Below, piece after piece: positions 1 through 7,810 of a DNA stretch of 63,990 bases. The stretch lies in contig JACQBG010000008.1 in assembly GCA_016194585.1 (NCBI GenBank), positions 1 through 63,990 on the forward strand, written 5' to 3'. Under the pieces are notes generated by a model. The model did not search any database and was not told where the DNA came from. It saw nothing but the letters and a program-made list of their open reading frames with translations. The translations under genes and the position numbers were made by a program. Within the stretch, counting starts at the first letter, position 1, and the number at the start of each line of letters is the position of its first letter. The stretch is from Gemmatimonadota bacterium (lineage in GTDB: Bacteria; Gemmatimonadota; Gemmatimonadetes; Gemmatimonadales; Gemmatimonadaceae).

Positions 1-537
1 CTCGCCGCGGTGCTCTTCGTGAAGCGGATGTCGGAGGTGACGAACGTGCGCTCGATGACGGGCGACGCGGACGACCTCGACGACCGGTACGCCACCGACC
101 GCAACGCGGCGCACCTGCGCGACGTGCCGAAGGGCGTGGAGATCTACGAGATCAGCGGCCCGTTCTTCTTCGGCGCCGCCGAGGAGTTCAAGGAGCGGCT
201 CGGACAGGTCGCCGGCCGCCCCAAGGTGCTGATCATCCGCATGCGCGACGTGCCCGCGATCGACTCGACGGGGCTCCACGCGCTGCGCGACGTCGTGCAC
301 CGCACCCGGCGCGACGGCACCCTCCTCCTGCTCTCCGACGTGCATTCGCAGCCGCTCGTGGCGATGATGCGCGCGGGGATGCTTGACGAGGTCGGCGAGG
401 ACAACGTGTTCGGGAACCTCGACGACGCGCTGAACCGGGCCCGCGAACAGCTGGGGCTGCCGGCGCGCGCGCGCCTCGCGGGGGCGGAGCCGACGGTCGC
501 CCGCGAGTCGGGGGAGCACAAGGCGGTACCGCGGTAG
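1..537 (+). CDS. SulP-family anion transporter, C-terminal STAS part (5' truncated)
   Basis: The reading frame is open from the first base, so this is the 3' end of a longer gene cut by the window. The visible 178 residues form a STAS domain. They include a GPFFFGAAEEF-type first strand and the RMRDVPAIDSTGLHAL core, the conserved SulP/anti-sigma-antagonist loop with Asp-Ser. The residues before it (LAAVLFVKRMSEVT) look like the end of a last membrane helix, as in SulP sulfate/bicarbonate permeases, where the STAS domain sits in the cytoplasm after the membrane part. About 40 polar C-terminal residues follow the domain. The transported anion cannot be told from this fragment. Confidence 0.85.
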   Translation, partial: LAAVLFVKRMSEVTNVRSMTGDADDLDDRYATDRNAAHLRDVPKGVEIYEISGPFFFGAAEEFKERLGQVAGRPKVLIIRMRDVPAIDSTGLHALRDVVHRTRRDGTLLLLSDVHSQPLVAMMRAGMLDEVGEDNVFGNLDDALNRAREQLGLPARARLAGAEPTVARESGEHKAVPR

Positions 538-573
538 GCAGGGAGCGGCGGCGTACCCATCGACCGTTCGACG

Positions 574-603
574 TTGGGACGACGTCGAAGAGGCGCTTAT
601 ACT
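574..603 (+). promoter_or_regulatory. Predicted promoter of the 609 gene, leaderless
   Basis: TTGGGA (574-579) and TATACT (598-603) are separated by 18 bases. The -10 box ends only five bases before the ATG at 609, so transcription would begin at or next to the start codon. No Shine-Dalgarno sequence is present. Confidence 0.6.
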
Positions 604-608
604 TCGGG

Positions 609-1100
609 ATGCGCCGCATCCTCCTCACGCTCGCCTGCGCCGCCTGGGTCCCGCTCACCGCGAACGTCGCCTCGGCGTCGGTGGCCGACCCGGGCACGGG
701 CAGCTACGTCTCGTCGCGGCTCAACGGCAAGCCGCTCCCGGTGTCGGACCTCGCCACCGACGACAAGGGCGTCCAGTTCCTGATCGAGTTCGATGAGCTC
801 GTGCTCACGATCCGTCCGAACCACGAGTTCCGTGCCGCGCTGCGGTATCGGCAGACGCTCGCCGCGAAGGGCGACCGCATCGGTCGCGACCCGATCCAGA
901 AGATGACGGTCTACGGGACCTACGCGACGACGGGGAACGCGATCCGGTTCGTCCCCGACCCGAAGCGTGGGGGGCAAGGGCTGCGCATCCTCGACGGCAC
1001 CTTCGCCGGCCGCTCCATCGACGTGCCGTTCGACTACCGCAACGGCAGCGTTCAGCGACGGGCGCAGGTGTCGCTCGTCCTGAACCCGAACATCTTCTGA
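609..1100 (+). CDS. Exported protein of unknown function
   Basis: A 163-residue protein with an N-terminal signal peptide (MRRILLTLACAAWVPLTANVASA, cleavage expected near residue 23). The mature part is about 140 residues with many beta-prone segments, ends in LVLNPNIF and contains no cysteine. A lipocalin-like beta fold is possible, but I recognise no family. The ATG is five bases after a good -10 box. The stop codon overlaps the next ATG by one base (TGATG), so the two genes are co-transcribed and probably translationally coupled. Confidence 0.7.
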   Translation: MRRILLTLACAAWVPLTANVASASVADPGTGSYVSSRLNGKPLPVSDLATDDKGVQFLIEFDELVLTIRPNHEFRAALRYRQTLAAKGDRIGRDPIQKMTVYGTYATTGNAIRFVPDPKRGGQGLRILDGTFAGRSIDVPFDYRNGSVQRRAQVSLVLNPNIF

Positions 1101-1954
1101 TGACCGCGCGCCTCGCCGCGCTCTTCGACGCGATCGAGCGCCGCTCGGAGCGCGCCTCGAGCCGCCGCTTCGCGAGCGCGGCCCTCATCATCGTGTTCCT
1201 TGGCATGGTGGCGCTCGTCGAGGCCGCGCGCGGAGGATTGCTCCCCGAGCCGTGGGCGGCGCGGGTCCCGCGCAGCCAGTTCGCCGCCGTGTGGGTGGTG
1301 TTCACCGCGCTCCTTGCGCTCGAGGTGGCGGGGCTCGTCTTCGCGCTGGCCCGGTCGGTGGCGGCGAGCGTGGGCAAGCAGCTCGAGCTGATCGCGCTCA
1401 TCCTCATGCGCGAGGCGTTCATCGCGCTCCTGCCGACCGGCGGCGACGCCGGCGCGTGGGACGCGGTGCGCGGCGGCGTGCCGCACGCGCTCTCGCAGAT
1501 GGCCGGGTCGCTGCTCGTCTTCGCGCTCCTCGTGCCGTTCCATCGGATGCAGCGGCACCGCGCCATCACGACCGACGCCGCGGAGCAGGAGAGCTTCGTC
1601 CGGGCCAAGAAAGTGGTCGCGCTACTGCTGCTCGGCGTGTTCGTCACGCTCGCCGGGGTATGGGGCGTGCGGACGCTGCAGGGTGGCGAGGCGGGCGATT
1701 TCTACGCCGTCTTCTTCACGGTCCTGGTGCTCTCCGACGTGCTGCTCATCCTGCTCTCGCTGCGGCACAGCGCGACGTTCCACGTGGTGTACCGCAATGC
1801 CGGGTTCGCCGCGGCGACGCTCATGATGCGCCTCGCGCTGGGGGCGCCACCGTACGTGAGTGCCGCGCTGGCCGTCGCCGCGGCCGTCTTCTCGCTCGGC
1901 ATGGTGTACGCGTACAACGCCTGGTCGGACCTCGACCCCGCCGAGCGGGCATGA
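1100..1954 (+). CDS. Multi-pass membrane protein of unknown function
   Basis: A 284-residue protein with about seven hydrophobic segments (roughly residues 28-48, 58-82, 92-110, 130-150, 172-192, 205-222 and 252-275). The intervening loops are short and charged. No transporter or enzyme motif is recognised. It starts inside the stop codon of the upstream exported protein, so the two may work together at the envelope. It ends just before a strong hairpin shared with the convergent minus-strand operon. Confidence 0.7.
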   Translation: MTARLAALFDAIERRSERASSRRFASAALIIVFLGMVALVEAARGGLLPEPWAARVPRSQFAAVWVVFTALLALEVAGLVFALARSVAASVGKQLELIALILMREAFIALLPTGGDAGAWDAVRGGVPHALSQMAGSLLVFALLVPFHRMQRHRAITTDAAEQESFVRAKKVVALLLLGVFVTLAGVWGVRTLQGGEAGDFYAVFFTVLVLSDVLLILLSLRHSATFHVVYRNAGFAAATLMMRLALGAPPYVSAALAVAAAVFSLGMVYAYNAWSDLDPAERA

Positions 1955-1963
1955 GCGGGCCGC

Positions 1964-1991
1964 GCGGGCACGCCCGTCAGGGCGCGCCCGC
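1964..1991. terminator. GC-rich hairpin between convergent genes
   Basis: A 12-base arm (1964-1975) pairs with 1980-1991 around a GTCA loop, with one mismatch. It lies in the 45-base gap between two convergent stop codons. There is no T-run, so it could stop transcription from both sides only in a factor-assisted way. Confidence 0.5.
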
Positions 1992-1999
1992 ACCGCGCG

Positions 2000-2356
2000 T
2001 TACGAGAGCGGCTCCGCGTGCCGCATCACCCAGCGCGCCGGCGTGCCGCACACCGTGCAGGCGGCGTGCCCCTCGCCGTAGAGCACCATCTCCGTCTCGA
2101 GGTCGCACGCCGGGCAGGTCGCCCGCACGGTGCGCATGCCGTCGAGCGGGAGCCCGTTGCGGATGAGCCGCGCCACCATCGCGTCGGGCTCGGCGTGACC
2201 GAGCGGGCAGAGCCCGCCGGTACACTGCTCGCCCACGTCGAGGCAGATGATCTCGGCGTCGTGGAGGTTGGCCGGCCCGTCGATCTCGTGCGGCGCGGTG
2301 ACGATGATGCGGACGGGGCGCGCGCAGGCGCTGCACAACAGCTGGTGAGCACTCAT
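2000..2356 (-). CDS. Small CxxC zinc-ribbon protein
   Basis: A 118-residue soluble protein with several metal-binding cysteine pairs: CSACARP near the N-terminus, CLDVGEQC and CPLG in the middle, and CPACD plus CTVCGTP near the C-terminus. These suggest one or two zinc ribbons or a small Fe-S site. The ATG is preceded by GGAGG five bases upstream. It is the last gene of the Kor/Rnf block, 58 bases after apbE. A role in metal or redox handling for that operon is only an inference. Confidence 0.65.
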   Translation of the reverse strand: MSAHQLLCSACARPVRIIVTAPHEIDGPANLHDAEIICLDVGEQCTGGLCPLGHAEPDAMVARLIRNGLPLDGMRTVRATCPACDLETEMVLYGEGHAACTVCGTPARWVMRHAEPLS

Positions 2357-2414
2357 CTCTGCCTCCGTGACGCCGCGCGACGCCCTCGTCGCGCGGCGAG
2401 CGTTCGACTCGCCC

Positions 2415-3410
2415 TCAGGCCAGCGGGATCACATCCACGTCGTGCGCATGCCGGCGCGCGATGGCCATCGCCGCGATGCGCGGCAGGCCGAACACACTCG
2501 TCGACGCGCCGTCGGCGTCCATCGCGCGGCTCGCCAGCACCGTCGCGCTGTGGTACATCGTGCGCCGCGGCGCCGCGGTCTCCGGATCCATGAGGTGGTG
2601 GTAGCGCACGCCGTGGAAGCGGAAAAAGCGTTCGTAGTCACCCGACGTCGCGACCGCGCGGTCCTCGACCTCGAGCGTCTGCACGATCCCCTTCAGGTCG
2701 TGCGGATCGCGGATCCCCACCGACCACGGCCCGCCCTCGGGCGAGCCGCCGAGCGCGTACAGGTCGCCCCCCACGGTGACGATGGCGTGAGCGATCTTCC
2801 GATCGCGCAGCAACTGCGTGGCGCGGTCGATGCCGTACCCCTTGGCGATGGCGCCAAGGTCGAGGTGCAGGTCGTCGGAGGCGAAGCGGATGGCGGGTGC
2901 GCCGCCGAACGTCGAGACGTCGAGCTGGCGCCAGAAGCCCCGCTTCGCCAGCGGCCGCACGGCGTCGGCGGGAGGCGGCTCGTGGCGGTTGAGCACGTCC
3001 CATACCTCGCTCACGCGACCGACCGCGGGATCGAAGCGGCCGTTGCTGGCCTCCGACCACGCGAGCGCGGCGCGGATGACCTCCGCCGTCTCGGCGGTGA
3101 TGGTGACGCCGTCGCTCGCCGCCCCGAGGTTGGCCCGGCCGATGTCCGACGTCGGCAGGAAGCGCGACATCATCGCCTCGACGCGCTGCAGCTCGGCGAT
3201 GGCGGCGTCGATCGCCGCTTCGGCGTAGCGCTCGTCGCGATGCGCGACCTGCAGCTCGGCGATCGTCCCCATGAGCGGGAAGGTGCGCCGGGCGAGCGTG
3301 GTGCGGCGGAGGAGCGCGGCCGGGAGCGCGGCGGCGGCGAACAGCCCGACGCCGAGGGTCACGAAGTCGCGGCGCGTCGTGACGCGGCCGAGGAAGGGAT
3401 CAATGCGCAT
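2415..3410 (-). CDS. apbE: FAD:protein FMN transferase
   Basis: ApbE moves FMN from FAD onto a threonine of target proteins, classically RnfG/RnfD and NqrC/NqrB, outside the cytoplasmic membrane. The 331-residue product has a twin-arginine-type signal (TTRRDF, Arg13-Arg14, then a hydrophobic stretch) and the family motifs LDLGAIAKGYGID, TVGGDLYA, TSGDYERFF and HHLMDPETA. I chose the ATG at 3410 because GGAG lies six bases upstream. An in-frame ATG at 3431 would overlap the small upstream gene more. Its place directly after the rnf genes fits its expected substrates RnfG and RnfD, encoded in the same operon. Confidence 0.92.
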   Translation of the reverse strand: MRIDPFLGRVTTRRDFVTLGVGLFAAAALPAALLRRTTLARRTFPLMGTIAELQVAHRDERYAEAAIDAAIAELQRVEAMMSRFLPTSDIGRANLGAASDGVTITAETAEVIRAALAWSEASNGRFDPAVGRVSEVWDVLNRHEPPPADAVRPLAKRGFWRQLDVSTFGGAPAIRFASDDLHLDLGAIAKGYGIDRATQLLRDRKIAHAIVTVGGDLYALGGSPEGGPWSVGIRDPHDLKGIVQTLEVEDRAVATSGDYERFFRFHGVRYHHLMDPETAAPRRTMYHSATVLASRAMDADGASTSVFGLPRIAAMAIARRHAHDVDVIPLA

Positions 3411-3555
3411 GCGAATCTCCATCATGGTCATTGCGCTGGCACGCGCCCTGCCCCGTGCATCCGGCGCAGTGGCCCGTGCAGCCGCGATGCGGCAACAGCC
3501 CGTGCAGGGCGAACAACAGAGCGGTGATGGCCACCGCGAGGAGGATCTGGATCAC
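3400..3555 (-). CDS. 51-aa Cys/His-rich single-span membrane peptide
   Basis: This small gene starts with GTG overlapping the rnfA stop codon (GTGA) and ends inside the apbE start region. The peptide has one membrane helix (about residues 2-20), then a cysteine cluster, CTGHCAGCTGQGAC (C-x3-C-x2-C-x5-C), and a tail HDGDSHAH. The layout resembles the small FeoB-associated Cys-rich membrane proteins, but that is a comparison by architecture only. It could bind Fe-S or another metal close to RnfA/RnfB. Translational coupling on both sides argues that it is a real gene. Confidence 0.7.
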   Translation of the reverse strand: MIQILLAVAITALLFALHGLLPHRGCTGHCAGCTGQGACQRNDHDGDSHAH

Positions 3556-4130
3556 TCGGCGCTCCCCATCCCCGCGAAGCCCATGAAGGCCATCGACAGG
3601 CAGGAGGCGATGACGAGCACGAGCCCCATGCGCCGCGCCACGACGGGCGGGTCGGTGAGCTCGGTGCGCTCGCGGATGCTCGCCATGAGCGAGAGCGCGA
3701 GCGTGAGCCCGAGTCCCGCGCCGACGGCGAACACGAGCGCCTCGACGAGCGTGTAGTTGCGACTCGTCTGGAACAGCGCGAGCCCGAGGATCGCGCAGTT
3801 GGTGGTGATGAGCGGCAGGTAGATGCCGAGCTGCCGGAAGAGCACCGGCAGGTACTTCTTCACCGCCATCTCGACGATCTGCACCGCGCTGGCGATGACG
3901 ACGATGAACGCGATCGTGCGCAGGAACGGCGTCTGCTTCAGCACGTAGGCGTTGAGGAACCAGGCGCTGACCGCCGTGAGGAGCAGCACGAAGGTGTTGG
4001 CGAGCCCGAGGCGCCAGGCGGTCTCGATCTTCCCCGTGACGCCGAAGAACGAGCACAGCCCGAGGAACATCACGAGCGTGAAGTTGTTGACGAGCACCGT
4101 CGACACGAAGATCCAGCTGAGATGGCCCAT
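3552..4130 (-). CDS. rnfA: Electron transport complex subunit RnfA
   Basis: RnfA is one of two related six-helix membrane subunits of the Rnf complex. Together with RnfE it holds a [2Fe-2S] cluster inside the membrane and passes electrons across it. The 192-residue length is exactly usual. Characteristic parts are VLVNNFTLVMFLGLCSFFG, with the cluster cysteine in the first half, and LITTNCAILGLALF, with the second cysteine. The stop codon of rnfE overlaps this ATG by one base (TGATG). It is followed by the 51-aa peptide and apbE. Confidence 0.95.
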   Translation of the reverse strand: MGHLSWIFVSTVLVNNFTLVMFLGLCSFFGVTGKIETAWRLGLANTFVLLLTAVSAWFLNAYVLKQTPFLRTIAFIVVIASAVQIVEMAVKKYLPVLFRQLGIYLPLITTNCAILGLALFQTSRNYTLVEALVFAVGAGLGLTLALSLMASIRERTELTDPPVVARRMGLVLVIASCLSMAFMGFAGMGSAE

Positions 4131-4813
4131 CACACCCTCCGTACCGCGTGCTTCTTGCGCCACTCGATCGCGAACGCCACCACGAGGCAGGCGACGCCGA
4201 GCGTGAAGAACCCGCCCGGTGGCATCATCAGGAACACCCACGGCTCGAAGCGCGGCCCGAACAGCGGGTGGCCGAGGAGCGTGCCCCGGCCGAGGATCTC
4301 GCGGAACGACGCGAGCGCCGACAGCGAGAGGGTGAAGCCGAGTCCCATCCCGAGGCCATCGGCGACGGCGCGCACCGGCCCGACCTTCGCCGCAAACGCC
4401 TCGGCGCGGCCGAGCAGCAGGCAGTTCGCGACGATGAGCGGGATGAACGGCCCGAGCGCCTTGCTGATGTCGGGGAAGCTCGCCGCCAGCAGCAGATCGG
4501 CGAGCGTGACGAACGTCGCGATGATGAGGATGTACGAGGTGATGCGCACCTCGTGGGCGACGTACTTGCGGAAGAGCGACACGAACAGCCCCGAGCCGGT
4601 GAGCACGAACGTCGTGGCGACCCCCATCGCGAAACCGTTCGCGAGGATGTTGGTCACGGCCATCGTGGGACACATGCCGAGGAACTGCACGAGCACCGGA
4701 TTCTCCTTGCCGATGCCGCGCCAGATGTCCTGGATCAGCGTGGCCGGCGGGGGCGCGCCCGGCTCGAACGGCGGAGTGTCGGCCTTCGTGGGAGCGGTGG
4801 CGACAGCGGTCAC
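4130..4813 (-). CDS. rnfE: Electron transport complex subunit RnfE
   Basis: The 227-residue product is homologous to RnfA and carries the matching motifs VLVQFLGMCPTMAVTN and LIVANCLLLGRAEAFA, each with a cysteine placed to ligate the intramembrane [2Fe-2S] cluster. An N-terminal Ala/Pro-rich cytoplasmic stretch of about 25 residues precedes the first helix. The start is GTG inside the rnfG stop codon (GTGA), with GGGAG upstream. It ends at the rnfA start codon. Membrane subunit of the Rnf ion-translocating ferredoxin:NAD+ oxidoreductase. Confidence 0.95.
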   Translation of the reverse strand: MTAVATAPTKADTPPFEPGAPPPATLIQDIWRGIGKENPVLVQFLGMCPTMAVTNILANGFAMGVATTFVLTGSGLFVSLFRKYVAHEVRITSYILIIATFVTLADLLLAASFPDISKALGPFIPLIVANCLLLGRAEAFAAKVGPVRAVADGLGMGLGFTLSLSALASFREILGRGTLLGHPLFGPRFEPWVFLMMPPGGFFTLGVACLVVAFAIEWRKKHAVRRV

Positions 4814-5484
4814 GGGGTCTCTCCCTTGTCGTAGCGGCGCATCAGCTCCTGCCAGCGCGCCACGGTCGTGTTCACGACTTTGATCACGGCGCGCGACGAG
4901 ATCGTCGCGCCGGTGATGGTCTGCACCTGGTTGGGCGGCACGCCCGCGCGGTCCTTCACGCCGATCACCGGCGCGATGCGGGCGGCGAACTGCCCCAGGA
5001 ACGTCGGGTCGTTCTCGATCTTGTCGCCGAGCCCCGGCGTCTCCTTCTGGTCCACCACCTTGATGCCGATGAGCGCGCCAGTCGCGGGATCGAATCCGAT
5101 CATCAACTGCATGATCTCCTGGAACCCGGGTCCCTCGCCGACGACGGCGATGCCGATGCGCTTGCCGAACTGGTCCTTGCCCACGTATGCCTTCGGCAGC
5201 TCGCCCGGGTCGGTGCCGGCGGGCGGCTTCGCGGCGAGCGCGTCGTTCACGAGGTAGAGCGTGTCCCACGACGCGGGCGCCTTGAGCACCTCGCGCACCG
5301 CGCCGGCGACCTTCGCGGCGGCGGCCTTCTGGATGGCCGGGAGCGTCGCGCGATAGACGGCGACGACGAGCAGCCCTGACAGGGCGCCGGCGACGAACAG
5401 CGTCGCGAGCAGCCGCCACGCGGGGGTCATCTTCCCCGGCACCGGCGCGGCACCGCCGCCATGGACGTGTGCGGGTGCGCTCAT
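4810..5484 (-). CDS. rnfG: Electron transport complex subunit RnfG
   Basis: RnfG is anchored by one N-terminal helix (about residues 22-44) and has a periplasmic FMN domain. The FMN is bound covalently by the phosphoester-threonine motif; here TGATISS at 181-187 puts the flavin on Thr184. The residues around it (QVQTI before, RAVIKVV after) are typical. The length of 224 is usual. It starts within the rnfD stop (ATGA) and ends within the rnfE start. The FMN should be attached by the ApbE encoded downstream in the same operon. Confidence 0.93.
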   Translation of the reverse strand: MSAPAHVHGGGAAPVPGKMTPAWRLLATLFVAGALSGLLVVAVYRATLPAIQKAAAAKVAGAVREVLKAPASWDTLYLVNDALAAKPPAGTDPGELPKAYVGKDQFGKRIGIAVVGEGPGFQEIMQLMIGFDPATGALIGIKVVDQKETPGLGDKIENDPTFLGQFAARIAPVIGVKDRAGVPPNQVQTITGATISSRAVIKVVNTTVARWQELMRRYDKGETP

Positions 5485-6485
5485 CGGGCGAGCCTCGTCG
5501 CCGAGCCGAACACCGCCGGCTGCGTCGCGCGGTTGATGAACGGCGTCAGCGCGTTCATGAAGAGGATGGCGTACATCACGCCCTCGGGAAGGCCGCCCCA
5601 CACCCGGATGAGCACGACGAGCACCCCGATGCCGAAGCCGAACACCCACTTCCCCTTGTTGGTCACCGGGGAAGTGACCATGTCGGTCGCCATGTAGATG
5701 GCGCCGAGCATCAGCCCGCCCGAGAACAGCATGAAGAGCGCATCGGGCTTCTTCGGGTCGACGAGGTGCAGGATGCTGCTGAACAGGGCGACCGTGATGA
5801 AGATGCTCACCGGGATCCGCCAGTTGAGATACTGCCGGAGCGCGAGATAGAGTCCGCCGGCGAGGATCACGAGCGCGGCGGTCTCGCCCACGGAGCCGCC
5901 CGTGTTGCCGATCACGAGCCCCATGAGCTCGGTCCCCTTCCCCTCGAACTTGAGGAGGCCGAGCGGCGTCGCCGAGGTGATGGCGTTCGTCACGGGATGG
6001 AGGAAGGGCATCGCGAACAGGTCCCCCTTCAATTCCATGAACGGTCCGCCGACCCGCGGCCATGTCGTGATCGCCACCGGGAATGCCGCCTGCAGGAAGG
6101 CGCGTCCGACGAGCGCCGGGTTGAACACGTTCTGCCCGAGTCCCCCCCACACCGCCTTGCCGAAGGCGATGGCGAAGGCGGCGCCGAGTCCGACCATCCA
6201 GAGCGCCATGCCGGCGGGGAGCGTGAGCCCGAGGAGTAACCCCGTGATCATCGCCGAGCCGTCGCCGAGCGTGCCCCCCTTGCCGACGGCACGCTCGGTG
6301 ATGAGCGCCGCCACCGTCGACGTCGCGATCACGAGCAGCGCGCTGATGCCGAAGAACCAGGCGCTCGCCACGATCACCGGCACGAGGCTGAGCACCACGT
6401 GCCACATGATCTTGGGCGTGCTGTCGGCCGCCTTCACGTGCGGCGACGCGGTGACGATCAGTCGGGGAGGAGTCACGGCCGTCAT
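5481..6485 (-). CDS. rnfD: Electron transport complex subunit RnfD
   Basis: A 334-residue multi-pass membrane protein of the RnfD/NqrB family. It contains GQNVFNPALVGRAF and the covalent-FMN region TSATPLGLL with Thr173 as the likely flavin attachment site. The C-terminal half has DMVTSPVTNKGKW and GGLPEGVMYAILFMNALTP, both typical. RnfD is part of the electron path and the proposed ion channel. It overlaps rnfC upstream and rnfG downstream by four bases each (ATGA). Confidence 0.95.
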   Translation of the reverse strand: MTAVTPPRLIVTASPHVKAADSTPKIMWHVVLSLVPVIVASAWFFGISALLVIATSTVAALITERAVGKGGTLGDGSAMITGLLLGLTLPAGMALWMVGLGAAFAIAFGKAVWGGLGQNVFNPALVGRAFLQAAFPVAITTWPRVGGPFMELKGDLFAMPFLHPVTNAITSATPLGLLKFEGKGTELMGLVIGNTGGSVGETAALVILAGGLYLALRQYLNWRIPVSIFITVALFSSILHLVDPKKPDALFMLFSGGLMLGAIYMATDMVTSPVTNKGKWVFGFGIGVLVVLIRVWGGLPEGVMYAILFMNALTPFINRATQPAVFGSATRLAR

Positions 6486-7810
6486 GTGGTCACCGCCGGT
6501 ACGCGGCGCAGCGCCGCCTTGCTCGCCTGGAACAGCTGGGCGAGCGGGATGTTCGAAGGACAGACGAACGCGCACGAGCCGCAGAGCATGCAGTCCGCGA
6601 GGTGCGCGTCGGTCATCTCGTCGTAACGCCCCACGCGGGCGAGGTCGCCGAGATGCGACGGATTCAGGAACACCGGGCACGCGTCGAGACAGCGTCCACA
6701 GTGGATGCACGGGTACACGGTCTCGCCGCGCGTCTCGTGCTTCGCGAGCACGACGACTCCCGTCGTCCCCTTCACCACGGGGGCGTCGAGGTTGGCGACC
6801 GCCGTCCCCATCATCGGGCCGCCGAGGATCACCTCGGCCGCGTCGGGCGTGACGCCGCCGCAGTAGGCGATGAGGTCACGCAGCTTCGTGCCGACCGGCA
6901 CGATGAGATTCTGCGGCTTGTTCAGCCCGTGACCGGTGACGGTGACGATGCGCTCGATGAGCGGCAACCCGGTCTCGAACACCTCGGCGATCGCCGCCAC
7001 CGAGCCGACGTTCTGCACCACGACGCCCACCGTCACCGGCAGCTTGCCCGACGGCACTTCGACACCGGTCACCGCCTTGATGAGCATCTTCTCCGCGCCC
7101 TGCGGATACTTCACGGTGAGCGGCAGGATCTCGACGTCGAGGTCCTTCGGCACCGCGCGCTGCATCGCCGCGATCGCGTCGGGCTTGTTCTTCTCGATGC
7201 CGACCACGCACTTCTTCACGCCCATGGCATGCATCATCACGCGTATGCCGAATAACACGCGATCGGGATACTCCGCCATCGTGCGGTGGTCGCTCGTGAG
7301 GTACGGCTCGCACTCGGCGCCGTTGATGATGAGCGTGTGGACGGCGTATTCCTTGGGCGGCGCGAGCTTCACGTGGGTGGGGAACGCCGCGCCGCCGAGT
7401 CCGACGACACCGGCCTGTTGCACCGCCTTCACGACCTGCTCGGTGGTGAGTCCTTCCCACTTCGGCACGATGCGCGGACGTGGCACCTGCGCCGCGTACT
7501 TGTCGACCGCGATGCGCACCGCCTCGGCGTAGCTGCCGTCCGGATGCGGCCAGAACTCGACGGCGGTCACCGTCCCGGCCGCCGACGCGTGGATGGGTAC
7601 GGAGATGAACCCGTCGGCTTCGGCGATCGTGTCGCCCCGCTCGACGTGGTCGCCGACCTTCACGCAGAGCTTCGCCGGCTTGCCGGCGTGCTGCCGCAGC
7701 GGCAGCACCAGCTCGTCGGGGTACGGCATCCTTCGGATGGGGAGCTCACGGGTGAGCTCCTTCTCCTCCGGCGGATGCACGCCGTGACGGAAATCGAAGG
7801 CGAGTGGCAT
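6482..7810 (-). CDS. rnfC: Electron transport complex subunit RnfC
   Basis: RnfC is the peripheral NADH/FMN and Fe-S subunit, related to the NuoF/Nqo1 flavoprotein. The 442-residue product has the Rossmann-like NADH/FMN region (VVGLGGAAFPTHVKL and INGAECEPYLT, about residues 130-165) and a SLBB-type segment. Two [4Fe-4S] motifs lie near the C-terminus: CIHCGRCLDACP and CMLCGSCAFVCP, at roughly residues 365 and 403. It starts one base inside the stop codon of the upstream pyruvate oxidoreductase gene (TGATG), which ties the two enzymes together. The rnf order here is unusual: B, then a nifJ-type gene, then C, D, G, E, A. Confidence 0.95.
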   Translation of the reverse strand: MPLAFDFRHGVHPPEEKELTRELPIRRMPYPDELVLPLRQHAGKPAKLCVKVGDHVERGDTIAEADGFISVPIHASAAGTVTAVEFWPHPDGSYAEAVRIAVDKYAAQVPRPRIVPKWEGLTTEQVVKAVQQAGVVGLGGAAFPTHVKLAPPKEYAVHTLIINGAECEPYLTSDHRTMAEYPDRVLFGIRVMMHAMGVKKCVVGIEKNKPDAIAAMQRAVPKDLDVEILPLTVKYPQGAEKMLIKAVTGVEVPSGKLPVTVGVVVQNVGSVAAIAEVFETGLPLIERIVTVTGHGLNKPQNLIVPVGTKLRDLIAYCGGVTPDAAEVILGGPMMGTAVANLDAPVVKGTTGVVVLAKHETRGETVYPCIHCGRCLDACPVFLNPSHLGDLARVGRYDEMTDAHLADCMLCGSCAFVCPSNIPLAQLFQASKAALRRVPAVTT

